Shown: positions 56,616-64,000 of the stretch, piece by piece
Layout of the letters: the number at the start of each line of letters is the position of its first letter
Numbering within the stretch: the stretch's first letter is position 1
DNA from: Sphingomonadales bacterium Ga0077559
GTDB taxonomy: Bacteria > Pseudomonadota > Alphaproteobacteria > Sphingomonadales > Sphingomonadaceae
Direction: 5' to 3'
Length of the DNA stretch: 64,000 bases
Assembly (NCBI GenBank): GCA_001464315.1
Contig: LNFK01000039.1
Coordinates: forward strand, 23,875-87,874
Notes under the pieces: model-generated
Database searches by the model: none
What the model saw: the letters and a program-made list of their open reading frames with translations, nothing else
Told to the model about the DNA's origin: nothing
Position numbers and translations under genes: made by a program

Positions 56616-56843
56616 CCTCTACCCAAAACAGGTCATCCAAATCACGAGGTTGTTTCCCAAAACTTGCCATGCAAATGGATCTACGCAGAGGGCTTTTTTG
56701 CGGCCGAGACCAACCTGTCTGCTTCCAGCTCCATATCGATGCCAAGACGCGGAATGCGCAATAATCTCGGCTCGTTGAGCGATAGATACAGTTGAGCTAG
56801 TTGAGAAGGCGGACGCTCTGAACCGTCCGGTCATAAAAAATCT

Positions 56844-56869
56844 TGTAACATGATACGTAACTTGTTACA
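56844..56869. promoter_or_regulatory. Candidate MarR autoregulatory operator
   Basis: TGTAAC (56844) and GTTACA (56864-56869) form an inverted repeat; inside lies GTAAC-TT-GTTAC (56857-56868), a nearer palindrome. The site ends 8 bases before the MarR start codon, where a repressor would block translation or transcription start. Confidence 0.55.
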
Positions 56870-56877
56870 TATATAGC

Positions 56878-57381
56878 ATGACACACGAAGATTTTATTTC
56901 GAACCATGGCCTAGCTTTCTTTGCCCATAGGTTGCGGAGAGTATCGGAGCTCTTCACTGTCGCGGCAGGTGAAATGCTTTTGGAACAGGGAATTGTAACA
57001 CCGCCGCGCGCGGTATCGACGGTCCAACTGCTACACCGCGATGGCCCCCTGGCGGTCACTGTCATTGCGAATATCTTGCGCTTTTCGCATCCGCTGATTC
57101 TTAAAATGGTCGAGCAATTAGTCGATCTGGGGTTAGTCACAACTGCACAAGACCAGGCTGATCGACGTCGACGGATGGTGCAGTTGACCCCCGCGGGGCA
57201 TGATGAAGCCAAGCGCCTCGCTTTGACGAATAGGGCGATGTCGGAGAGTTATGCGGAAATTTTGGGCGAACTCGACATCGACGGTTTGGCGATGTTGGAA
57301 GCCTTGGAAGTCGATTGCAGGTCAGGGTCATTTGCCGGGCGATTGCGCACAAATTTGTTAATTGAGGAGAATGCATCATGA
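56878..57381 (+). CDS. MarR-family transcriptional regulator
   Basis: A 167-residue winged-helix regulator. LAVTVIANILRFSHPLILKMVEQLVDLGLVTTAQDQADRRRRMVQLTPAG is the recognition helix and DRR wing typical of MarR. Its stop overlaps the start of the S41 peptidase gene by 4 bases, so it probably controls that gene together with itself through the palindrome at its own start. The ligand is unknown. Confidence 0.88.
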   Translation: MTHEDFISNHGLAFFAHRLRRVSELFTVAAGEMLLEQGIVTPPRAVSTVQLLHRDGPLAVTVIANILRFSHPLILKMVEQLVDLGLVTTAQDQADRRRRMVQLTPAGHDEAKRLALTNRAMSESYAEILGELDIDGLAMLEALEVDCRSGSFAGRLRTNLLIEENAS

Positions 57382-58373
57382 CGGTGTCAGGACTTTTATT
57401 AGTCATGCTAATAATGATGGCATCACATAGCGAAGCCCCGGTTAAAGCCGATCAGTGGGCGCCCAAATCAACGGCAGTTGCGCCCCAAACCGCAAGAGGC
57501 GACGCAATTTTGCAGCTGCTTAAAGCGAATTATGTGCATCCGGCGGATGTCACCAAGGTGGAGGGAGCTATTCGAGTTCTCGAAGAGCGCCATAGCGGAC
57601 TCGATGATGAATCCTATGCTAGAGTAATGGGACCAAAGCTATCGGAACTGCTGCGCGATCGTCACCTTTTACTGGAGTATAGTCGTCGCCCCATTGCTGA
57701 AAAAAAGATAGCTCAAAGCACCGAACCCGACGCAGCGACAAAAGCCAAGGCTGAAGAATTTGCGCGCCGGGTAAACTATGGGCTCACCGAGGTTAAAGTG
57801 CTCGACGGCAACATTGGCTACCTTCGCATCGACGGTTTCTTGCCACCGAATGTAGCCGGAGAAGCATTAGGGTCCGCTATGGAATCATTGCGGCACACTC
57901 GCGGCCTTGTGATCGATTTGAGGGAATCTGTGAACGGGGGTGACCCCCGGATGGTCGCGCTGCTTTGTGCATATTTTATCCCCGACACCGGCAAATTGCT
58001 AACGACCATCTCTTGGCGTCAAAAGCACGAGCAGGAAAGCCGCATTCCAGAACTGGATCGGGCTAAAGTTTATTCACCGAACGCCCCGGTTTACGTCCTT
58101 ACCAGCCGCAAAACCTTTTCCGCAGGCGAGGAGCTGGCCTATAATCTAAAAGTTCTAAATCGTGCGAAACTGATCGGAGAACCCACCGGTGGCGGAGCTA
58201 ATCCAGGCAGCGAATTTCGAGTCAGCGATCATCTATCGTTGTTCATTCCTGAAGGACAGGCCATCAACGCCACCACCGGTAGTAACTGGAACTGGACTGG
58301 GGTAACACCGCACGAACGCATTAATCCGTCGAAAGCGCTAGAACGGACACTGCAAAAGTTGGCGGTGCGATAG
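57378..58373 (+). CDS. S41-family (C-terminal-processing-like) peptidase
   Basis: A 331-residue secreted serine peptidase-like protein. N-terminal hydrophobic segment acts as a signal peptide (about 4-19). The core has NIGYLRIDGFLPP, GLVIDLRESVNGGDPRMVALL and TSRKTFSAGEELAYNLK with the catalytic Ser in TFSAGE, as in interphotoreceptor-retinoid-binding-protein-like S41 proteins without a PDZ domain. Coupled to a MarR regulator. Natural substrate unknown. Confidence 0.85.
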   Translation: MTVSGLLLVMLIMMASHSEAPVKADQWAPKSTAVAPQTARGDAILQLLKANYVHPADVTKVEGAIRVLEERHSGLDDESYARVMGPKLSELLRDRHLLLEYSRRPIAEKKIAQSTEPDAATKAKAEEFARRVNYGLTEVKVLDGNIGYLRIDGFLPPNVAGEALGSAMESLRHTRGLVIDLRESVNGGDPRMVALLCAYFIPDTGKLLTTISWRQKHEQESRIPELDRAKVYSPNAPVYVLTSRKTFSAGEELAYNLKVLNRAKLIGEPTGGGANPGSEFRVSDHLSLFIPEGQAINATTGSNWNWTGVTPHERINPSKALERTLQKLAVR

Positions 58374-58406
58374 CCGCCGATCCACTCGACGCATTAGACT
58401 GCAGAA

Positions 58407-61400
58407 TTATCCCGGGACGCCTCCGAGCCGCACCGCATCAAAATACCGGACCCGGCAGACTGGATCCTCGAAAGGTAGCGCCTGTATGACAAAATCGCCC
58501 AAGCCTTTCGGATAGATCGCAAGAAAGCGGCTCCTTCGTTGTTCCAACTCGACTTTGAGCCCTAATTTGGCTGCAGTCGCGACGCCCGTCATCAATGCGG
58601 AAGGGTGGCCGTCATCGGTGGCCAGAGCAAGACTGATGTGGGTTTCCGCTTTTTCCATATCGCCGATCATAAAGTCTGCAATGGCTCTGCCGGACATCAA
58701 TCCACTTGCTCCATAGGCCAGCGGGTTGAGGCGTTCTGCTCGATCAAACATTTCGTGTGCTTCGCACGCCTCTGCTCTCATAGCGTGCATCCAGCCGCCA
58801 CAAATCCATGCGGTATATTCATTGGGATTTAGGCGGATCGCGCGTTGAATAGCGTTGCGAGCGGCGGCATAATCTTTGGCCATATAAAATAGCGCGGTCC
58901 CGGCGGTAGCTTGAGTTCTTGCATCACCGGCCCCAAGGCGCAAAGCCGCTCTACTCATATCCGCATATCGTTGCAAATCCGCAGGTCCGCGGATCAGATT
59001 GGCATATGCAGCTGCCCACGGTGCCATTGCCAGCGCAGGATGAAAGTCAGGGTCGATTGCAATGGCTTTTTCAAACAATTCAAGAGCTGCCCGGAAATCT
59101 TGTTGCTCCAAACTGAAGCCAGTGAACAAACCTTGCAGATACAAATCATAAGCTGCGAATGACGATGTAGGCCGTTGCAGCCTCACACGATGGGCTTCCG
59201 CCTGAGCACGTGGCTCGACTTCCACGGCAATCGTGCTCGCGGCTGTCTCCTGGAATTCCCACACATCGTCTAATGATCCTTCCAGATCACCGAAAGTAAT
59301 AACCTGACCTGAGACCCCATCGACCGCCCTCCAGCGCAGCCGTAGTCTGCCATCTCGAGCGCGTGCAATGCTACCAAGTAGAAGAATGTCCGCTTTCAGC
59401 CTCTCTGCAGTTTGAACCGGATCCTCACTCTGCCCGCGCATCGGCGAAGTAGAGGCTCCGGCGATCACATCGAGCGACCGAAACCGCGACATAGCGTGAA
59501 TAACGCCCTCAACAAAACCATCCAGAATATGGCCAGGGAGTGGCTCCAAACTCTGATCCACAAATGGCAAAATGGCAATCAGTGGCGACGCCCTACCTTT
59601 TTGCACTTCATCTATCGTTTCGATCTGTGCCGAATCAAGTCCGGACATGTCGCTTGCAACAAGCTGGCAAGCTTCATCAATTGCCATAACCAAAGCCTGC
59701 TTGTGAGTATCCGACCTGATTGGTATCGACTGGAGAGACGGCGTATGCACGCCCTTTGGAAATACGGCCAGGAACCGGCGTGCCGCTTTCATGGCCTGCT
59801 CCAACCGGCCAGCCGATATTGCCGATGCTATGGCTGTTGCGTGCCCGCCAACATGGCCCGGCAAACGTTGGAGCGAGCGATCGGCATATACCGTTGCCTC
59901 ATCATAATTGCCGGCGAGCCAGAAGCAAAAAGCGCGGCCGCCATCGACATTGTCGAGATGCGCATCGTCAGGATTACACTGTTCGGCACGGTCAAAATGC
60001 TGCAATGGCACTTCAGATTCCCCGGCCATGGCGCGCACCCAGCCGCTGGTGCTCCAAGCTATCCGCGATAACGGATTGACCCGAACCGCAAGGTCGACAG
60101 CACGAAGCGCGGAATCGAAGTCGAGTGCAACATGTACTGCCGCCCATGCACCCACCGCAAGCGTGTCGGCATCCTCGCCCCCCAAAGCGATCGCTCGGTG
60201 CGCTTGCGTTAGCGCCTCCAAGCGTTGTTCAGGGTTTTCCCGATGGCCGAGACATGCCTTGGCCCAGGCGGCGGCACCAATAGCTCGAGCAAATCGATCA
60301 TCCAGGCTGATCGCTTTGTCAAAGCAGTCCAAAGCAAGCTGATAGTTGGCAGGGGTGGCCGCCAATCCGAGCACTACGCCCGCATGAAAATGGTCCCAAG
60401 CATTGCGCTCTCCCTCGGGAGTTTTGACTGCTTTCGTCCTTGCTAAATCGACTAATGTCCGCGTGATCTGAACCGCTAGCAACGAGGGTATCTCATCTAG
60501 CATCGCCCTGATGCGTTCTTCATTGTTGCAGATGACTTCGTTGCTGTAAAGTAAACCACCATCAGCGGTCGCGATGATCGTGTAGCGAACCTTGATCTCC
60601 CCGTTTCGTTCAAGCACCGTTCCGACGACCAAATGGTCAACTCCAAGAGCAAAGCCAACTTGGCTTGGATCGGCAATGCTGCCTCCGAAGTACTTGGACG
60701 CCGCAGGACTGCATACGCGCACGTCTCGGAAACGCGAGATCATGTGCGAAACGGACTCTGGCAGTGATTCGAAAAGATCTGATGGAATAGTACCCCTTGT
60801 GTGGTCGATCAGCGGCAATATTGCGACGCTGATCCTCCCATCGTCAGACGCGACTTGAGGAGGCGATGACGGAGCTCGAGAGAATATTTGTTCTGGTTTT
60901 TCGTTGAAGAACTTTTGCCGCAAGAGCCGTTGCAAAGCCGGATCATCAGCCAGGCCTGCAGCCTTGCGTTGACGATTGGTGGTGGCAACTAATGTTTCTG
61001 CATCATTGCGACGACCTGAATGCAAGAGAGCCTCGACCAATGACGCGGCAACGGGTTCATCTACTGGGTCCAGCGCCAAAAGGCGTTGGAGGTGCATTAT
61101 CCGATCTTCTCCATCGGATGCATCAACAAGCCAGTTCGCCATCCTTAGCGCGGTAATCCGGAAATCCTGCCGCTGAGCAGCCAGCCAAGCAGAGTATTCG
61201 GGCCGTTCAGGCAATTCACAATCTTCCAGCAGTTCTCCACTCATTAGGTCGAGCAGCTCCAAGCAGGCTACGGAATTCCAATCGTCGGGGTGAACTGTTG
61301 CTGCGAAACCTTGTATCTTCAGAGCGTCAATATGCATTCCGGTGCAGTCCAGCCTCACTGAATCGCGCTCGCTGACAAGTCGTGCGCCATTGTCGTGATC

Positions 61401-61634
61401 GATCAGCGGACGAAGCTTCGTCAGACTCCAGCGCAGAGATGCGCGCGGGTCATCCGGAAGGTCAAAGAATAACTCGCAGAGCCGTTGGCGGGTTACCGGA
61501 CGAGGCGAAAGTGCCAGAAACCCAAGAATTGCTCTGGTTTTACGAGATGCAGGCAACGGCAGTTCGCGCGTGCCATGCTTGACGAGCATTGGGCCGAATA
61601 GATGAAGAGAAAGGTTCATTGATCCAGCAAACAT
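58407..61634 (-). CDS. SARP-type regulator with duplicated TolB-like/TPR modules
   Basis: A 1,075-residue cytoplasmic regulator. Residues about 5-100 form an OmpR-type winged helix and 105-245 a BTAD domain, together the SARP architecture. Then a TolB-like (adenylate-cyclase-associated) domain at 268-395 (VAILPLIDHT, LVVGTV) with TPR-like repeats to about 640, and a second TolB-like domain at 683-810 (IAILPFVDQS, LLLGSI) with TPR-like repeats to the end. The [TolB-like+TPR] module has thus been duplicated. ATG at 61634 has AAGGAAGGA upstream. It diverges from a barrel-protein gene across direct repeats at 61651-61705 that could be its operator. What it senses is unknown. Confidence 0.82.
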   Translation of the reverse strand: MFAGSMNLSLHLFGPMLVKHGTRELPLPASRKTRAILGFLALSPRPVTRQRLCELFFDLPDDPRASLRWSLTKLRPLIDHDNGARLVSERDSVRLDCTGMHIDALKIQGFAATVHPDDWNSVACLELLDLMSGELLEDCELPERPEYSAWLAAQRQDFRITALRMANWLVDASDGEDRIMHLQRLLALDPVDEPVAASLVEALLHSGRRNDAETLVATTNRQRKAAGLADDPALQRLLRQKFFNEKPEQIFSRAPSSPPQVASDDGRISVAILPLIDHTRGTIPSDLFESLPESVSHMISRFRDVRVCSPAASKYFGGSIADPSQVGFALGVDHLVVGTVLERNGEIKVRYTIIATADGGLLYSNEVICNNEERIRAMLDEIPSLLAVQITRTLVDLARTKAVKTPEGERNAWDHFHAGVVLGLAATPANYQLALDCFDKAISLDDRFARAIGAAAWAKACLGHRENPEQRLEALTQAHRAIALGGEDADTLAVGAWAAVHVALDFDSALRAVDLAVRVNPLSRIAWSTSGWVRAMAGESEVPLQHFDRAEQCNPDDAHLDNVDGGRAFCFWLAGNYDEATVYADRSLQRLPGHVGGHATAIASAISAGRLEQAMKAARRFLAVFPKGVHTPSLQSIPIRSDTHKQALVMAIDEACQLVASDMSGLDSAQIETIDEVQKGRASPLIAILPFVDQSLEPLPGHILDGFVEGVIHAMSRFRSLDVIAGASTSPMRGQSEDPVQTAERLKADILLLGSIARARDGRLRLRWRAVDGVSGQVITFGDLEGSLDDVWEFQETAASTIAVEVEPRAQAEAHRVRLQRPTSSFAAYDLYLQGLFTGFSLEQQDFRAALELFEKAIAIDPDFHPALAMAPWAAAYANLIRGPADLQRYADMSRAALRLGAGDARTQATAGTALFYMAKDYAAARNAIQRAIRLNPNEYTAWICGGWMHAMRAEACEAHEMFDRAERLNPLAYGASGLMSGRAIADFMIGDMEKAETHISLALATDDGHPSALMTGVATAAKLGLKVELEQRRSRFLAIYPKGLGDFVIQALPFEDPVCRVRYFDAVRLGGVPG

Positions 61635-61650
61635 TGTCCTTCCTTATCAA

Positions 61651-61705
61651 TTTCAACGCTGATTCCAACGCCATTTCAACGTCTCGTCCAACGATGACGC
61701 AAACG
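61651..61705. promoter_or_regulatory. Array of direct repeats, candidate SARP operator
   Basis: TTTCAACG, TTCCAACG, TTTCAACG and GTCCAACG have their CAACG ends at 61658, 61670, 61681 and 61693, spaced 12, 11 and 12 bases. A fifth, weaker AACG ends at 61705. One repeat per helical turn on one DNA face is the arrangement of known SARP sites. It lies in the gap between the SARP gene and the barrel-protein gene. Confidence 0.6.
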
Positions 61706-61774
61706 TTTCCGGACCATTAGGGCCGCGCAACAACCTGCCGGCCGACAATGCCGAAACACACGAAGGAACCAGTT

Positions 61775-62374
61775 ATGAAAACCACACTATTTGCATTAAT
61801 CATTCCAGCATGCCTCCTGACACATCCATGTCAGGCAAGAGACCATGAATTCAACGGACCAAGGTTAGGCATCGAAGCATCTTATGAAGACTATGGCTCT
61901 GGAGCTGATGGCGAAGCCGTAGCGGCTATCGCCGGTTGGGATTTTGCAATCGGAAACGCATTTGTGGTCGGCCTTGAAGGCCGCTACACGATTCACGGTG
62001 TAAGCGGTTCAGAAACAACAACTACGCCTGCGGGACTGCTACAAACCGAAGATATCTCTATCAACGATAATTGGGGCGTTAGTGCCCGTCTTGGCTACGC
62101 GGTAAGCGATAACGTGCTGCTGTTTGGCCAAGGTGGCTACGAAAAATTGGATATCAATGCCGTCCGTACCGTCCGGGCTCAAGTCTGCGCGCCACCAAAT
62201 GGTTGCCTTGTCAGCCGCAACGATTTTTCGTTCAATGACGACATGTGGACTGTCGGTCTAGGGGCCGAATGGGCGGTAACGAAGAAAATGCGCTTGCGTG
62301 GTCAATATACCTATGGCGACAGCGATTCCTATGACCGTAACCGGTTCGCAATTACCGCTTCAGTTCAATTCTAA
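61775..62374 (+). CDS. Outer-membrane beta-barrel protein (OmpA/Opa-like)
   Basis: A 199-residue protein. Signal peptide to about residue 23 (HPCQA). Alternating strands with aromatic girdles follow: FNGPRLGIEASYEDYG, VGLEGRYTIHG, NWGVSARLGYAVSDNVLLFGQGGYEKL, WTVGLGAEWAVTKKMRLRGQYTYG, ending in SVQF (terminal Phe). This fits an eight-strand OMP_b-brl barrel such as those in porin-family proteins. Two cysteines in an extracellular loop (CAPPNGC) may form a disulfide. GAAGGAA ribosome-binding site at the ATG. First gene rightward from the repeat array. Confidence 0.85.
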   Translation: MKTTLFALIIPACLLTHPCQARDHEFNGPRLGIEASYEDYGSGADGEAVAAIAGWDFAIGNAFVVGLEGRYTIHGVSGSETTTTPAGLLQTEDISINDNWGVSARLGYAVSDNVLLFGQGGYEKLDINAVRTVRAQVCAPPNGCLVSRNDFSFNDDMWTVGLGAEWAVTKKMRLRGQYTYGDSDSYDRNRFAITASVQF

Positions 62375-62422
62375 TCTTCGTGACGGGTGGATAGCCCCCA
62401 AATGCAGAGAGGAATTTAAGAG

Positions 62423-62779
62423 ATGAAATCCAACCAACCGCCAGAAACGAATGCTTGCTCTCCCCAAGTTACCGATGACAATGCATTGTCAATGGACGCG
62501 TTTCTGGCGGTTCTGGAATGCTCAAAGACCGAGGCGGAAGCCCATCTTGCTGCTTTGGATGTGCTGGTGGTTAACTACAATGGTAACGTCAGCGTTACCG
62601 ATGTGACCAGCACCTGCTGGGCTATTACGATGCATATTGGAAGTGAAATGATGCCACGCATCAAAGCTGCACTAAAACTCGCAGGTGCAACAATCTTGCC
62701 CCCAGAGCCCGCGCAACGCAGCAGGGCAGTCGTTATTATGACGATCTGGGACCAAATGGATAGGACGGAATATGAATAG
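62423..62779 (+). CDS. Unknown protein (118 aa)
   Basis: No recognised family. Residues 24-50 look helical, then NYNGNVSVTDVTSTCWAITMHIG and RIKAALKLAGATILPPEPA. Good GAGAGGAATT ribosome-binding site, and its stop overlaps the lipoprotein start by 8 bases, so it is probably translated as part of the barrel-protein operon. No signal peptide, so a cytoplasmic location is likely. Confidence 0.65.
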   Translation: MKSNQPPETNACSPQVTDDNALSMDAFLAVLECSKTEAEAHLAALDVLVVNYNGNVSVTDVTSTCWAITMHIGSEMMPRIKAALKLAGATILPPEPAQRSRAVVIMTIWDQMDRTEYE

Positions 62780-63503
62780 ATTTAAACCCATGATATATGT
62801 TCCACTGATCAGCGCATTAGCGCTTACCGGTTGTGCAATTTCGCCAGCGCGCATGGCGCTTCCCGGTTCTCTTGCTGTTGAACAGGGGTTTGCGTTCGAA
62901 GGGATCGGAGCTGGTCAGCATGGCAGCTTCCGGGCCGGGCCGTATATTGCCAGCTTCCAGCGTTCGGACACTAGGCTGGCCCTCTTCGATCCAATCTTCG
63001 AGCGCCGGGCCGGAAACACCAGCTTCGCACTGCAAGGGCCGGAAATTGACGGAACGATCGAGGCGCGCTGCAAAGTTCGGGAACGGACGATAACCATTCG
63101 GATCGTCAGCTTTGATCCCGGACCAATGGCTTACAGCTGCGACTTTTTACATCAGGGTCGCCCGATTCCATCTCGGTTTGAAGTGCAGGAGGCGCGTAGT
63201 GGACTATCGGCCATGCTGATGCGTCGTTCGCGTCGCGGAGAAATAGCTTTTGACGGTGTCGTGCTTCAAATCCGCTCGGTCCATCAACTTGATGGTTCAG
63301 CGTTAGAAACCGCGACACCGGTTGGCTATCTGTTCGAGAATGCAGGGATTGCTGCAGGGGCAGTAGAACTTAATGGACGCCCCGTCGTTCGCTTTGCGCC
63401 TGGCACTGATCTGCCAACGCAACGAGCAGTCATGGTGGCCGCTACGGCACTAGGTATTCTGTGGGATCCAGCCGACAGCATGCTGGGTCGTGAAGCTGAG
63501 TAA
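62772..63503 (+). CDS. Unknown lipoprotein (243 aa)
   Basis: A lipoprotein by its signal and lipobox LALTGC (Cys 21). The rest is beta-rich with no known domain (AGPYIASFQRSDTRLALFDPIFERRAGNTSF, CDFLHQGRPIPSRFEVQEARSG). Coupled to the preceding gene by an 8-base overlap. With the barrel protein it may act at the outer membrane. Function unknown. Confidence 0.72.
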   Translation: MNRFKPMIYVPLISALALTGCAISPARMALPGSLAVEQGFAFEGIGAGQHGSFRAGPYIASFQRSDTRLALFDPIFERRAGNTSFALQGPEIDGTIEARCKVRERTITIRIVSFDPGPMAYSCDFLHQGRPIPSRFEVQEARSGLSAMLMRRSRRGEIAFDGVVLQIRSVHQLDGSALETATPVGYLFENAGIAAGAVELNGRPVVRFAPGTDLPTQRAVMVAATALGILWDPADSMLGREAE

Positions 63504-63860
63504 CGAAACGGCAGCACTTAAAGGTTCCCGTCTGTCGGAACCTTTCGGCCGCTTATCAGCAAGACATGCGTCTGCCCGAATGACTAATGTTGGGCGCTCA
63601 GCAGCCCCCGCCAAAACCTTAAGAATGGCAGCTATTGGCTTCAATCTAATGAAAGCGGCCAGTCCGTTGTCCCCAACATTCCCGTCATTCCGGCAACAAT
63701 CTCAAGCCCTCGCAAGCTGCCAATGGTTCACAGGCTGGACGAAGGGCAGCTTTCGGACATTATGCAACAAAAGCGGAATATCAGGACACGACAACTTTTC
63801 GGACGTTAGGCTGGGCTGAAACTGGTCCCAAAAGCAGCCGTTGGTTCATGGTTCCCTACG
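63504..63860. other. Gap holding dispersed repeat copy C
   Basis: 357 bases between the lipoprotein gene and the end of a leftward MerR-type gene. Copy C of the dispersed repeat occupies the right part, and a 109-residue ORF that crosses it is explained by the repeat. Confidence 0.5.
63730..63807. repeat. Dispersed repeat, copy C
   Basis: Shares GCGGA..TCAGGACACGACAACTTTTCGG with copies A and B; the 19-base core is at 63784-63802 and is followed by ACGTT. Homology to the left of the core is weaker, so the left limit is approximate. Confidence 0.6.
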
Positions 63861-64000
63861 CTATAGTTTGCGATGCGGTGCCAATGTTTCGACGATCTTG
63901 CATTCCCCCACCGTGCCGTGGCGACAGGCCCCAAGCACGCGATCAAGTTCGGTGCGGAGCGCCGACAGGTCGTCGATCTTTCGGTTCACCTCATTGAGAT
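63861..64000 (-). CDS. MerR-family metal-responsive regulator, C-terminal part
   Basis: The last 45 residues of a regulator; the rest lies beyond the window. It reads LNEVNRKIDDLSALRTELDRVLGACRH, the dimer helix of MerR proteins, then C-X7-C (ACRHGTVGEC) and IVETLAPH. Paired cysteines eight positions apart occur in CueR-type metal loops, so copper or a related metal is likely, but the domain is incomplete. Confidence 0.75.
   Translation of the reverse strand, partial: LNEVNRKIDDLSALRTELDRVLGACRHGTVGECKIVETLAPHRKL

Noticed and set aside
63490..63819. 109-residue ORF
   Set aside because: Runs over repeat copy C and gap DNA, without a ribosome-binding site or family.

Overview
The window looks like a chromosomal segment of an alphaproteobacterium of the order Sphingomonadales. 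This is inferred from gene content, not from a marker gene: an RNase E with an acidic insertion in its S1 domain and a C-terminal GWWQR-type tail, a DksA with a single cysteine in its finger, a complete Entner-Doudoroff operon, TonB-dependent receptors, PilZ proteins and a PEP-CTERM-like anchored protein. The genus cannot be fixed from the sequence.

Layout of the core part (1-50.7 kb): the 3' end of clpA converges on recF. Then come two tandem 39-residue membrane proteins with a PspC-domain protein, a PilZ / nuclease-like / PilZ group, a lipid patch (FabH-like synthase, PlsC-like acyltransferase, DUF1295 protein) and a P450. A nitrosative-stress group follows (Rrf2/NsrR-like repressor diverging from truncated haemoglobin, membrane protein and DUF1971 cupin, with a perfect palindrome between). 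Next are rimO, a K+ channel, nlpD-like, surE and serS, then a Ser/Gly-repeat surface protein, dksA and a third PilZ protein. At 17.8-23.4 kb lies the operon zwf-edd-glk-eda-pgl, which encodes glucose to pyruvate plus glyceraldehyde-3-phosphate apart from glycolytic steps held in common. It is followed by a FabD-like protein coupled to a fused E1 dehydrogenase, a TonB receptor broken by an amber codon, and a beta-oxidation operon (racemase/CoA-transferase, thiolase, and a FadB/J-type gene broken by a deletion). The rest is housekeeping: a soluble CBS-MCP, prfB, DUF3137 and LemA, PBP1A, AmiC, RNase E, an M48 protease, a DsbA-like protein, rlmE, ppx/gppA and tRNA-Gln(CUG).

From the tRNA-Gln to the end (50.7-64 kb) the character changes. 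There are many regulators (HTH, AraC, two MarR-type, SARP-like, MerR), single enzymes without pathway partners, long gene-poor gaps, and a dispersed repeat seen three times. This resembles an accessory region or old genomic island beside a tRNA; no integrase is in view.

The most unusual unit is at 58.4-63.5 kb. A 1,075-residue SARP-type regulator with two copies of a [TolB-like + TPR] module diverges from an outer-membrane barrel gene, a small unknown protein and an unknown lipoprotein. Between them are four (possibly five) direct repeats of the CAACG type spaced 11-12 bp, one per helical turn, as expected for a SARP operator. Two adjacent gene breakages (28.0 and 31.2 kb) and one possible readthrough stop (51.5 kb) are also worth checking.
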